DNA from: Skeletonema tropicum
Lineage: Eukaryota; Bacillariophyta; Thalassiosirophyceae; Thalassiosirales; Thalassiosiraceae
Reading direction: 5' to 3'
Assembly (NCBI GenBank): GCA_037178625.1
Contig: CM074132.1
Span: 620,001-684,000 of the forward strand
DNA length: 64,000 nucleotides
Under the pieces are notes generated by a model. It was not told the origin of the DNA, ran no database searches, and saw nothing but the letters and a program-made list of their open reading frames with translations. Positions 11,201-23,244 of this stretch are shown one piece after another (positions within the stretch are counted from its first letter, which is position 1; every line of letters begins with the position of its first letter). The position numbers were made by a program, and so were the translations under genes.

Positions 11201-14200
11201 CTCAGATTTGACCTCTCACATCAGCTCCGACGCTGTAGCATCGCTTCTACGTATGCAGCTCGTCTGAGCAGTGCCAACGGGCTTCTATTTTATCCCCAGA
11301 TAGAATAATGGGTCACTAGAAGAGGCCCTTCCGCATATTGACGACGATAGATACGATTTGGTAGAATGTGGTGCTGCTAGCCAGCTCAGATTTGAGCTCT
11401 CACATCAGCTCCGAAGCTGTAGCATCGCTTCTACGTACGCACCTCGTCTGTTCAGTGCTAACTTGGTTGTATAGTATCAACAGCGAGTATGATGGGTCAC
11501 TAGAAGCGGCTCATGCGCATATTGACGACGATAGATACACAATATGTTATATTAAAGCGCAGAAGGCCAGATCACACTGGACCTATCACATCAGCTCCGA
11601 CGTTGTAGCATCGCTTCTATGTACGCACCTCGTCTGATCAGCGCTGACAGGGTTGGATAGTATCGCCAGCGAGTATAATGGGTCACTAAAAGAGGATCAT
11701 GTGCATATTGACGACGAATGATTCGATTTGGTAGAATGTGGTGCTGCTAGCCAGCTCACACTGGACCTCTCACTCAGCTTTGACGCTGTAGCATCGCTTC
11801 TACGTACGCACCTCGTCTGAGCAGTGCCAACGGGCTTCTATTTTATCCCCAGAGAGAAAAATGGGTCACTAGAAGAGGCCCTTCCACATATTGACGACGA
11901 TCGATACGATTTGGTAGAATGTGGTGCTGCTAGCCATCTCACACTGGACCTCTCACATCAGCTCCGAAGTTGTAGCATCGCTTCTATGTACCTAACATGT
12001 CTGAGCAGTGCTAACTTGGTTGTATAGTATCGCCAGCGAGTATAATGGGTCACTAAAAGCGGCTCATGTGCATATTGACGACGATAGATACGATTTGGTG
12101 GAATGTGGTGCTGCTAGCCAGCTCACATTGGACCTATCACATCAGCTCCGACGTTGTAGCATCGCTTCTATGTACGCAATTTGTCTGAGCAGTGCTGAAA
12201 GGGTTGTATTATATCGCCAGCAAGTATAATGGGTCACTAGAAGCGGCTCATGCGCATATTGACGACGATAGATACGATTTGGTAGAATGTGATGTCGCTG
12301 GCCAGCTCAGATTTGACCTCTCACATCAGCTCCGACGCTGTAGCATCGCTTCTACGTATGCAGCTCGTCTGAGCAGTGCCAACGGGCTTCTATTTTATCC
12401 CCAGATAGAATAATGGGTCACTAGAAGAGGCCCTTCCGCATATTGACGACGATAGATACGATTTGGTAGAATGTGGTGCTGCTAGCCAGCTCAGATTTGA
12501 GCTCTCACATCAGCTCCGAAGCTGTAGCATCGCTTCTACGTACGCACCTCGTCTGTTCAGTGCTAACTTGGTTGTATAGTATCAACAGCGAGTATGATGG
12601 GTCACTAGAAGCGGCTCATGCGCATATTGACGACGATAGATACACAATATGTTATATTAAAGCGCAGAAGGCCAGATCACACTGGACCTATCACATCAGC
12701 TCCGACGTTGTAGCATCGCTTCTATGTACGCACCTCGTCTGATCAGCGCTGACAGGGTTGGATAGTATCGCCAGCGAGTATAATGGGTCACTAAAAGAGG
12801 ATCATGTGCATATTGACGACGAATGATTCGATTTGGTAGAATGTGGTGCTGCTAGCCAGCTCACACTGGACCTCTCACTCAGCTTTGACGCTGTAGCATC
12901 GCTTCTACGTACGCACCTCGTCTGAGCAGTGCCAACGGGCTTCTATTTTATCCCCAGAGAGAAAAATGGGTCACTAGAAGAGGCCCTTCCACATATTGAC
13001 GACGATCGATACGATTTGGTAGAATGTGGTGCTGCTAGCCATCTCACACTGGACCTCTCACATCAGCTCCGAAGTTGTAGCATCGCTTCTATGTACCTAA
13101 CATGTCTGAGCAGTGCTAACTTGGTTGTATAGTATCGCCAGCGAGTATAATGGGTCACTAAAAGCGGCTCATGTGCATATTGACGACGATAGATACGATT
13201 TGGTGGAATGTGGTGCTGCTAGCCAGCTCACATTGGACCTATCACATCAGCTCCGACGTTGTAGCATCGCTTCTATGTACGCAATTTGTCTGAGCAGTGC
13301 TGAAAGGGTTGTATTATATCGCCAGCAAGTATAATGGGTCACTAGAAGCGGCTCATGCGCATATTGACGACGATAGATACGATTTGGTAGAATGTGATGC
13401 CGCTGGCCAGCTCAGATTTGACCTCTCACATCAGCTCCGACGCTGTAGCATCGCTTCTACGTATGCAGCTCGTCTGAGCAGTGCCAACGGGCTTCTATTT
13501 TATCCCCAGATAGAATAATGGGTCACTAGAAGAGGCCCTTCCGCATATTGACGACGATAGATACGATTTGGTAGAATGTGGTGCTGCTAGCCAGCTCAGA
13601 TTTGAGCTCTCACATCAGCTCCGAAGCTGTAGCATCGCTTCTACGTACGCACCTCGTCTGTTCAGTGCTAACTTGGTTGTATAGTATCAACAGCGAGTAT
13701 GATGGGTCACTAGAAGCGGCTCATGCGCATATTGACGACGATAGATACACAATATGTTATATTAAAGCGCAGAAGGCCAGATCACACTGGACCTATCACA
13801 TCAGCTCCGACGCTGTAGCATCGCTTCTATGTACGCACCTCGTCTGATCAGCGCTGACAGGGTTGGATAGTATCGCCAGCGAGTATAATGGGTCACTAAA
13901 AGAGGATCATGTGCATATTGACGACGAATGATTCGATTTGGTAGAATGTGGTGCTGCTAGCCAGCTCACACTGGACCTCTCACTCAGCTTTGACGCTGTA
14001 GCATCGCTTCTACGTACGCACCTCGTCTGAGCAGTGCCAACGGGCTTCTATTTTATCCCCAGAGAGAAAAATGGGTCACTAGAAGAGGCCCTTCCACATA
14101 TTGACGACGATCGATACGATTTGGTAGAATGTGGTGCTGCTAGCCATCTCACACTGGACCTCTCACATCAGCTCCGAAGTTGTAGCATCGCTTCTATGTA

Positions 14201-17200
14201 CCTAACATGTCTGAGCAGTGCTAACTTGGTTGTATAGTATCGCCAGCGAGTATAATGGGTCACTAAAAGCGGCTCATGTGCATATTGACGACGATAGATA
14301 CGATTTGGTGGAATGTGGTGCTGCTAGCCAGCTCACATTGGACCTATCACATCAGCTCCGACGTTGTAGCATCGCTTCTATGTACGCAATTTGTCTGAGC
14401 AGTGCTGAAAGGGTTGTATTATATCGCCAGCAAGTATAATGGGTCACTAGAAGCGGCTCATGCGCATATTGACGACGATAGATACGATTTGGTAGAATGT
14501 GATGCCGCTGGCCAGCTCAGATTTGACCTCTCACATCAGCTCCGACGCTGTAGCATCGCTTCTACGTATGCAGCTCGTCTGAGCAGTGCCAACGGGCTTC
14601 TATTTTATCCCCAGATAGAATAATGGGTCACTAGAAGAGGCCCTTCCGCATATTGACGACGATAGATACGATTTGGTAGAATGTGGTGCTGCTAGCCAGC
14701 TCAGATTTGAGCTCTCACATCAGCTCCGAAGCTGTAGCATCGCTTCTACGTACGCACCTCGTCTGTTCAGTGCTAACTTGGTTGTATAGTATCAACAGCG
14801 AGTATGATGGGTCACTAGAAGCGGCTCATGCGCATATTGACGACGATAGATACACAATATGTTATATTAAAGCGCAGAAGGCCAGATCACACTGGACCTA
14901 TCACATCAGCTCCGACGCTGTAGCATCGCTTCTATGTACGCACCTCGTCTGATCAGCGCTGACAGGGTTGGATAGTATCGCCAGCGAGTATAATGGGTCA
15001 CTAAAAGAGGATCATGTGCATATTGACGACGAATGATTCGATTTGGTAGAATGTGGTGCTGCTAGCCAGCTCACACTGGACCTCTCACTCAGCTTTGACG
15101 CTGTAGCATCGCTTCTACGTACGCACCTCGTCTGAGCAGTGCCAACGGGCTTCTATTTTATCCCCAGAGAGAAAAATGGGTCACTAGAAGAGGCCCTTCC
15201 ACATATTGACGACGATCGATACGATTTGGTAGAATGTGGTGCTGCTAGCCATCTCACACTGGACCTCTCACATCAGCTCCGAAGTTGTAGCATCGCTTCT
15301 ATGTACCTAACATGTCTGAGCAGTGCTAACTTGGTTGTATAGTATCGCCAGCGAGTATAATGGGTCACTAAAAGCGGCTCATGTGCATATTGACGACGAT
15401 AGATACGATTTGGTGGAATGTGGTGCTGCTAGCCAGCTCACATTGGACCTATCACATCAGCTCCGACGTTGTAGCATCGCTTCTATGTACGCAATTTGTC
15501 TGAGCAGTGCTGAAAGGGTTGTATTATATCGCCAGCAAGTATAATGGGTCACTAGAAGCGGCTCATGCGCATATTGACGACGATAGATACGATTTGGTAG
15601 AATGTGATGCCGCTGGCCAGCTCAGATTTGACCTCTCACATCAGCTCCGACGCTGTAGCATCGCTTCTACGTATGCAGCTCGTCTGAGCAGTGCCAACGG
15701 GCTTCTATTTTATCCCCAGATAGAATAATGGGTCACTAGAAGAGGCCCTTCCGCATATTGACGACGATAGATACGATTTGGTAGAATGTGGTGCTGCTAG
15801 CCAGCTCAGATTTGAGCTCTCACATCAGCTCCGAAGCTGTAGCATCGCTTCTACGTACGCACCTCGTCTGTTCAGTGCTAACTTGGTTGTATAGTATCAA
15901 CAGCGAGTATGATGGGTCACTAGAAGCGGCTCATGCGCATATTGACGACGATAGATACACAATATGTTATATTAAAGCGCAGAAGGCCAGATCACACTGG
16001 ACCTATCACATCAGCTCCGACACTGTAGCATCGCTTCTATGTACGCACCTCGTCTGATCAGCGCTGACAGGGTTGGATAGTATCGCCAGCGAGTATAATG
16101 GGTCACTAAAAGAGGATCATGTGCATATTGACGACGAATGATTCGATTTGGTAGAATGTGGTGCTGCTAGCCAGCTCACACTGGACCTCTCACTCAGCTT
16201 TGACGCTGTAGCATCGCTTCTACGTACGCACCTCGTCTGAGCAGTGCCAACGGGCTTCTATTTTATCCCCAGAGAGAAAAATGGGTCACTAGAAGAGGCC
16301 CTTCCACATATTGACGACGATCGATACGATTTGGTAGAATGTGGTGCTGCTAGCCATCTCACACTGGACCTCTCACATCAGCTCCGAAGTTGTAGCATCG
16401 CTTCTATGTACCTAACATGTCTGAGCAGTGCTAACTTGGTTGTATAGTATCGCCAGCGAGTATAATGGGTCACTAAAAGCGGCTCATGTGCATATTGACG
16501 ACGATAGATACGATTTGGTGGAATGTGGTGCTGCTAGCCAGCTCACACTGGACCTATCACATCAGCACCGATGCTGTAGCATCGCTTCTATGTACGCAAT
16601 TTGTCTGAGCAGTGCTGAAAAGGTTGTATTATATCGCCATCAAGTATAATGGGTCACTAGAAGCGGCTCATGCGCATATTGACGACGATGGATTCGATTT
16701 GGTAGAATGTGATGCCGCTGGCCAGCTCAGATTTGACCTCTCACATCAGCACCGACGCTGTAGCATCGCTTCTATGTACGCAGCTCGTCTGAGCAGTGCC
16801 AACGGGCTTCTATTTTATCCCCAGATAGAATAATGGGTCACTAGAAGAGGCCCTTCCGCATATTGACGACGATAGATACGATTTGGTAGAATGTGGTGCT
16901 GCTAGCCAGCTCAGATTTGAGCTCTCACATCAGCTCCGAAGCTGTAGCATCGCTTCTACGTATGCACCTCGTCTGTTCAGTGCTAACTTGGTTGTATAGT
17001 ATCAACAGCGAGTATGATGGGTCACTAGAAGCGGCTCATGCGCATATTGACGACGATAGATACACAATATGTTATATTGAAGCGCAGAAGGCCAGATCAC
17101 ACTGGCCCTATCACATCAGCTCCGACGCTGTAGCATCGCTTCTATGTACGCACCTCGTCTGATCAGCGCTGACAGGGTTGGATAGTATCGCCAGCGAGTA

Positions 17201-17610
17201 TAATGGGTCACTAAAAGCGGCTCATGCACATATTGACGACGAATGATTCGATTTGGTAGAATGTGGTGCTGCTAGCCAGCTCACACTGGACCTCTCACTC
17301 AGCTTTGACGCTGTAGCATCGCTTCTATGTACGCACCTCGTCTGAGCAGTGCCAACGGGCTTCTATTTTATCCCCAGAGAGAAAAATGGGTCACTAGAAG
17401 AGGCCCTTCCACATATTGACGACGATCGATACGATTTGGTAGAATGTGGTGCTGCTAGCCATCTCACACTGGACCTCTCACATCAGCTCCGAAGTTGTAG
17501 CATCGCTTCTATGTACCTAACATGTCTGAGCAGTGCTAACTTGGTTGTATAGTATCGCCAGCGAGTATGATGGGTCACTAAAATCGGCTCATGTGCATAT
17601 TGACGACGAT
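8208..17610 (+). repeat. Satellite array: ~51 monomers of ~184 bp in a six-monomer (1105-bp) higher-order repeat
   Basis: Every ~184 bp the block CATATTGACGACGAT recurs, followed by (A/G)ATTTGGTAGAATGTG, CTGTAGCATCGCTTCTA and AATGGGTCACTA blocks. Six diagnostic monomer types (A-F) alternate in fixed order. For example, B has ACACAATATGTTATATT, C has GACGAATGATTCG and lacks a few bases (CTCACTCAGC), D has CTAACATGTC, E has CGCAATTTGTC and F has GATGCCGC. A-type monomers start at about 9121, 10229, 11334, 12439, 13544, 14649, 15754 and 16859, so the higher-order period is 1105 bp (1108 in the first because of a TTG insertion near 9970). Seven full six-mers are followed by a partial one (ABCD), and preceded by about five less regular, more diverged monomers. 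The array ends abruptly at 17610. Each monomer is open in one frame for about 60 codons, but 184 and 1105 are not multiples of three. Confidence 0.93.
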
Positions 17611-18832
17611 TAGAAGATCCTGCATGCCGCCGTTCTCCTGCCTCTAGTACATAAGTGATGACGAATGAGCAAGTACTGCCAAGAACAGCAATAATAATCT
17701 AATGCATTAAGTATTCCTACTCTTCCTACACCTGCTTGCACTCTCTGGTTCAGGATTGAGGCTTTCATGGCCACCTAATTTCTCATCTGCTTGCACCTTC
17801 TTTTCTAAACTTGTGCATCAGAAATGCTTGCAATGTATACATTCATATTACACTACACAACCTTCTCTGCTGACACAGAGCCTCAAGCCGGCTGAAATAG
17901 AGTTTTCTCTATGTGCCATTGCCGATGTTGTTCATATTACATGCTGATTGTTGTGTGTGGACAGATTTTGGACGGATATGTGCTCTCTTTCATTAGCGAC
18001 AAAGCAACATGCATACGCGAACGACGCAGCCCCCAACGCCCACAAAAACCCATCCTGTTTCGGAGCAGATCAGTATGAACTATTATATGAATAAATATAC
18101 TGCGAGAAGAGACGGTAGCTTCACCCAACGTATCTTATATGGTTGATGTCGAGCGACGTCAAAAAGCATCATCACGTGTTGAGTGTTTATTCGAGATCGA
18201 CGGCGTTTCAAAAAGCACCATATTGTCGGCAACATTACACATGTTCTCCGTGTATTTTGGTTCGATTGCATGCCAATCGTCTAGGGTGTAGCAGCAGTCG
18301 ACGTGAGAGTTGTGGTGCCAGCACACAAAAAGTGATGTCTGTGCATTATTTGAGTAAATACGGTGGTTACACGAGAGTGCTGTGTTCAGAATTTGATCCG
18401 TAGGAGAGACTTGAGAGAGGAGATAATCTTTTATTATTCGTCCAGCACTTCCCACTTGTTTGTTGCCTCTCGTCGGCGCAGAAGCGTCATCATCATCTTG
18501 CTTGTGTGTTCGGTGATGGTGATGTCACGATGAAAGGGCTTAGAGTATTTCACTACACGATAAGTTGAATTCTGAGTTGCATCTTTTTGCAAAAAGTGCG
18601 TATTTTTTCCACCCTTCCTACCATATCACCCCAAACTGAGCAGAGTTAACCGAGACCTGTAGTGTGATCAGGACGCCCCATCCCCATGCCCATCCCCATC
18701 ACTCATCACTCATCACTCATTTTTTTTTGCCATTTTCATTTGCCATTTAAAGTACCTCCCTCCACTCCACCATAATATCATCGATTCTCCGCCTATCGAT
18801 CCTACATAACCATAGTTGTCAAGAAGGAAACA
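17611..18832. other. Right flank of satellite and promoter region of the dioxygenase gene
   Basis: No gene is recognised. Open frames of 60-98 codons occur on both strands without family motifs. A short CATCACTCAT reiteration lies at 18700-18720 just upstream of the PhyH-type gene. The start of that gene is preceded by AAGGAAACA. Confidence 0.4.
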
Positions 18833-20767
18833 ATGGATGCAGCCTGGGGTGCGTTTGGCTCTGACAGTGATTCGGACGATGACGATGTTGAACAAGCACA
18901 TCAACCATCAAATACTAATGTTTTATTCGAGCCTACCGCAGCTGCGGCTCAGCTAGCCATCACGCAGTACTTTGCACCGCTCACAAAGGTTACAGGCGTA
19001 GGGCTCGGCGAGCGTGTTTTGGCTGTTTCATGTGTGATCCTTGAGGATGAGTATGGAGAAGAAGCGGTGGGTTTGAAAACGATGATGACTGAATGTGTCA
19101 GGCGCAAAGGTATGAAAGTCGTAACAGATGATGATGCGTCAAGTGCATGTGATGCTGCCGTGTGTATTGTGGGGAATAGAAGCGATTTGCAATCCACTTC
19201 ATGTTTGAATACCCTTCATCGGTTGGTACCAGGAGGAGTTCTGTGGGTGATTATGAAAAGTCAAGAAGATGAGATTGAAAACATGAGTTCTTTTGATTGC
19301 TTTCCTGAATCCATCTGGGAGAAAATATCTTGTGCTAGCACTCCTTCTTCATATTCAATGCACAAGATTCAAAAGAGAGCCTGCTTAGTGAATGCAATGT
19401 CTTGTCCATGGATGGATAAAAAGTCAATAATCGGAAGAGAGGTGGTCCTGGCTGCCGAAACGATGTGTGGGAATCTCAATGCAGTAGAGAATGAGTCTTA
19501 TATTCAATTTGAATTAAGAATGGCAAGTAGAGTAACAGTTGTTCCCAGCGTAGCAGAGCGCACAAGAGAAAAGATCTCATCTGCAGATGAAGTATACACA
19601 ACTATACTCACTGATGCAAACATCAAAAGTGCAATTGGAAAGCTCCGTGATCATGGATTGGTCATTATCAAAGGATTATTACCACCCGAACAAACAATTC
19701 CGTGGGGATATGTTGTTCTTGAAGACTTTACATCAGCAGTGGAGACATTGAAGAATCATCCATCGCGACCAGTTGACTTGATGAACCCTGATAAGGGACA
19801 ATTTGAGCCCTTGAGCTACAAAGAAATGGCAATGCGTGAAGATCTTCGCGTAGACTTGCGCTCTGGACCGGCTATGGAGAAGTTAAGATCACAAGAGAAC
19901 AAATTTTCAGCGGAAGATATGGCTGGAAGCAACGTAACAGATGTGGGCAATCAACCAACTATTATCACTGCTGATACAATTGGCACAGCAAGGTCAAGCT
20001 GGAGATATCAACCGTCCATATTAGCAATATTAAAAGGACTCTTCAACCCAAGAGACGATTCTCTGTACAAGGGTAATTTTGGACGATGGAATTTTGGAGG
20101 CAAAGGACCTGATGGATCTCCGCAACCTTTTCGTTTGGGTCAAATTGGATCTGTTGTTAGTTGTCCAGGCTCAGGCGACCAAGCTATTCACGCCGACACT
20201 CCACACTTATTTGAGCATACAGATTGTCATCCATGTCATTATTGTAATGTCTTCACTCCAGGATACAAAGTAACAAATGACCAAACAGAGAATCCTTCTG
20301 TTCAGAACGAATTCATCAACGGACTTTGGACTGGAAGTTCGACCATGGGCGGAACTGCACTCGTATATGATAGTCATAGGTTGAGCGTATCAGCAATGCT
20401 GCTATCGGAAGGTGACAATGGCAACGAGAACGATGATGCATCACTCCGTAGACAGCTTCTGCAACTCTTAACACTTCGTCCAGCATTGGATGCAGGTGAT
20501 ATAGTCATATTTGACAATCGCACGCTCCATTATGGTATTGCAAATACCAGCAAAGGAGACGCAACTGGGAATTCTAACGCAGGTAGACGACCAATGCTTT
20601 ACTTAAATGTTACACAATCATGGTTTCACGATCCGAAGGTGAGTAACTTCCAAACAATGATATTGTGTGTGTGTGTCTGCTAATTTGTGAGTTGTGTTCA
20701 TTCTAACGCATTGTCGCTTTCCTCGCCGACTCAGAACTGGGATGATAGAGAAAGTATATTCTCCTAA
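18833..20767 (+). CDS. PhyH-type Fe(II)/2-oxoglutarate dioxygenase with N-terminal extension
   Basis: There are two exons. Exon 1 is 18833-20638, the intron is 20639-20734 (GTGAGT...GACTCAG), and exon 2 is 20735-20767, ending NWDDRESIFS and a stop. The protein is about 612 aa. Reading through the intron would add an unrelated Val/Cys tail, so the spliced form is preferred. The C-terminal half (from ~residue 265, IGKLRDHGLVIIKGLLPP) is a phytanoyl-CoA-dioxygenase-like fold. It has a proximal HxD (H453, D455 in IHADTPH), a distal His (H566 in RTLHYGIANT) and a following RRPMLYLNV strand whose Arg would bind 2-oxoglutarate. The first ~260 residues start with an acidic Asp/Ser stretch and then a Rossmann-like alpha/beta region (HRLVPGGVLWVIMK) resembling a degenerate methyltransferase. 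Substrate is unknown. It converges with the YbaK-domain gene 40 bp downstream. Confidence 0.75.
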
Positions 20768-20808
20768 TCAAGTACAACTAAAGTAATATCCGCCCAAATC
20801 CTCTTCTT

Positions 20809-21734
20809 TTAAGCCACAGTATTACAATTACTTCCACCAACTTGCAGCAAAGTACGAGGCTCACTCACATCCAACACAATCGCATTCAAAGCAGAGACAA
20901 ACTCCGACACAGCCATACCAAGTTTCCAATCCTTATCTCCTCCACCCATCCAAATAAACTTGGGTCTTACATTCTCAACAATATTTTCGCAGACAATAAT
21001 GGGAATTGTAGAGTCAAGCATTCCAAATGGACTTACTCCATTGTGCCCGAAGCCAGTCAATTTCTCAGAGATGTCCTCCGGAGCCAATCTCATGTCTGTA
21101 AAGTAATTTGGATCCAACCTCTTCGGTCCAGAAGGGCGTAAGCCACGCAATTCCGATGCCAGTTTTTTCATATCGATACTTTCCACGTATTGAACTACCA
21201 CTAGGTAGTATTGTGAGTTGGTTGGGTCCACTTCTTTTGTACTACCTTCTGTGGGCTTGTAGTTTTTATTCTTTCGATAATTAGGCAAGAACATCATGAA
21301 TTGAGTGATCAGACTCTAGAGTCAACAACATTCTTCTACCAGCAAGAGAGAGAGACGTTTCAACATCCTTACCTCGAATAAACACGCCTTGCACAATTGA
21401 GCTGTATTCTCCGCTCCTAGAATTTCTTTACGCTCATCTAGAGTGAGAGTGTAGTAGTTGGAAGGACAATGTCTCCTAGAGAGAGAGAGAGGGCAAAGTA
21501 GCGGTACGATATTATTAAGTGAAGACGAATAGATTCTAATGCCAGATAAAGAGTCATCAAGACAGTCGCAATTAGATTGGAAACCTACCATTGGGAGGAG
21601 TACACATGACGCGTTTGGACGTGACGACGGGCACGACGCATTTGTGGGGTAATATTTACCTCATTGCTTTGATTCTTTTGCGACGTCCAGGACGATTTCT
21701 CGAGGGTGTCTATTTGAGAGATAATTGCTTCCAT
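20809..21734 (-). CDS. YbaK/ProX aminoacyl-tRNA deacylase-like domain protein
   Basis: Three exons are read on the minus strand: 21734-21589, 21475-21373 and 21315-20809, about 251 aa in total. Introns are 21588-21477 (GTAGGT...CTCTCTAG, here taken to 21476) and 21372-21316 (GTAAGG...GACTCTAG). Both junctions keep frame. The joined sequence SSQW-RHCPSNYYTLTLDER-KEILGA resembles the start of eukaryotic YbaK-like proteins (VP.DYY..TLE.RR..LGA). The remaining domain shows YYLVVVQYV, LTGFGHNGVSPFGM and WMGGGDKDWKLGMAVSEF, typical of YbaK folds. Bacterial relatives hydrolyse mis-acylated Cys/Ala-tRNAs; plant and algal members are mostly uncharacterised, so editing activity here is inferred. The start is 242 bp from the divergent 50-aa gene, suggesting a shared promoter region. 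Confidence 0.72.
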
Positions 21735-21819
21735 GGTGGTGGAGGTGTTTGAACTGATTGGTGCGGCGTTGTTGCTTCTTCTTGCTGTGTGGGGCTTACG
21801 GTTTTGTGCCTCAGTTGGA

Positions 21820-22702
21820 GGGGAGAAAGATAAAAGTGGCGCGTCCAATACGTACGTAGGAATAACTACTTACATTGAAAGGCGGGAACCGATATGTATC
21901 TTTCATCATCGCATCTTCATCTCTGTGCTTATTGTGCTTGAGCTAAGCTCTTGCTAGAGAGATAAGCACATCGACAATGGAGGCAATCATCAAAGCAGTG
22001 GACTCGCTACCCAGATCTATCAAGATCTTCGTTGGAGCAATGATGGGATTGCAAGCTTTGGCCATAGGATCATGGCTTGTAATGATGTTGAAGGAAGGCC
22101 GATCAAGTAAAAAAGAGAAGCAGAGCTAGATCTAATTCGACACTTTTTGACACCTCCGCTGTTTTGGATGTGTGTCATTTTCGACATGTTGTGCTAGAAT
22201 TAAGACAATATCGTATACCTGTGTTGGAAGGATTATTTGTTGCTAGCTGAATTGTTGGATGAGATCGAGAATTGAGAAATGAGAAGGCTGCAAACAACTC
22301 CATCGAGAATCGAGACGCACCATGTACATTTCACATGTCTATACTCCTCTCAGCGGATGAATCCATCATGCAGATCTTCACGAGACAGTGCGGTCACTGC
22401 TGATGCGATGCTGACGAAACAAAGTTGATTGTAATGTTACATTTATTCTCGAAACATTTTTACTTGCCGCCTACCGTACAATACATCATATTCGTCAAAT
22501 GAAACCAAGATGCATTATACCTACATGTTTGTTAGCGACGATGTGATATGTATAATTACATTTAGATTGAAACGACAATAGTTTTGGGGAAACAGTCGTT
22601 GTTTTCCGAATGATGCAACCGAGTAACATAATCTAAAACACCCTCTTCATGGTCTTGTCTTTCTTTCCAAGCAAACGCATCCACCACGTTGTGCAATACA
22701 TG
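21820..22702. repeat. Segmental duplication, copy 1
   Basis: From GGGAGAAAGATAAAAGTGGC this ~0.88-kb block matches 26278-27191 with scattered substitutions and small indels. It includes the promoter, the 50-aa gene, its 3' region and the 3' tail of the FkbM-like pseudogene lying on the opposite strand. The left breakpoint falls in the divergent promoter of the YbaK gene. The right breakpoint lies within the pseudogene, after TTGTGCAATACAT. Confidence 0.9.
21977..22129 (+). CDS. 50-aa single-pass membrane protein, copy 1
   Basis: The ATG at 21977 follows ACATCGACA, and the frame ends with TAG at 22129. The peptide begins MEAIIKAVDSLPRSIKI. It has one hydrophobic segment (FVGAMMGLQALAIGSW, residues ~18-36) and a basic, Ser/Lys-rich tail ending KKEKQS. 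The second copy (26470-26622) is intact and differs by few bases, giving a single Val/Leu change while the flanks diverge more, which suggests purifying selection on the peptide. The form resembles small mitochondrial or ER membrane subunits, but no family was recognised. Confidence 0.6.
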   Translation: MEAIIKAVDSLPRSIKIFVGAMMGLQALAIGSWLVMMLKEGRSSKKEKQS

Positions 22703-23244
22703 AATTGTTTTATGTCCTACTGGAACAACCAGCATGAAGAACACGTTCAGATGGACCAGGAAATCTATCGACAGATGGAGTTATCATACCCAAATCAAGA
22801 GCTTGGTTCAGTTGAACGAACATCAGATTAACATCATTCGAGAATACGGGAGTTTAGCCAAACGCCTGAATGAGGTGTACCAAGGCAGGTGCAGAAACAC
22901 CAAAATAGCAATCTCCTTTCCAATGCGTTTTTTCTTCTTCTCCAATAGGTTTGGGCAAGGTTGAAACAGACCAAGACTAACCAAAATTCACGTTGTATTC
23001 ATTGATGAGGACCCGTGGCTGTGTCAATGCTCAAAACATCAAGGTGCTTGTCAACGTGGTACTTCTCAGGCAATGATACGGTATTAGACGGAGTGGCGTA
23101 TTCTTCGTGGAGAGGAATGTCAAGATTTTCATTGCCTCCGTCAAGCAAATGGCCTTTCCATCCATATGACTTCCGTAGGATGCGAGATTGACCTCCACAC
23201 TCCTGTTTCGGGGCCAAACTCAAAATACTCTTTCTTTCTATGAC
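22562..23244 (-). pseudogene. FkbM-like methyltransferase pseudogene
   Basis: Read on the minus strand, consecutive pieces in different frames resemble one algal FkbM-type protein. They are EYFEFGPETGV (~23230), then SRILRKSYGWKGHLLDG, NENLDIPLHEEYATPSNTVS and LPEKYHVDKHLDVLSID (to ~23025). Next comes PRVLINEYNVNFG in another frame after an apparent deletion, then HWKGDCYFGVSAPALVHLI (~22930), NDVNLMFVQLNQALDLGM, and finally VVDAFAWKERQDHEEGVLDY to a stop at 22562. The order matches FkbM-like SAM methyltransferases (glycine-rich SAM loop, LSID strand). At least three frame breaks make it non-functional. The terminal piece is inside the segmental duplication. Confidence 0.6.

Noticed and set aside
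8208..17610. CRISPR-like array or many small genes
   Set aside because: Monomers are contiguous 184-bp satellite units without short repeats and unique spacers; the ~70-aa frames overlap, begin mostly with non-ATG codons and end in each next monomer, so none was listed as a gene.
8208..17610. Firm centromere call
   Set aside because: HOR structure is suggestive, but the array is only 9.4 kb, is not very AT-rich and lies among genes; no CENH3 data.
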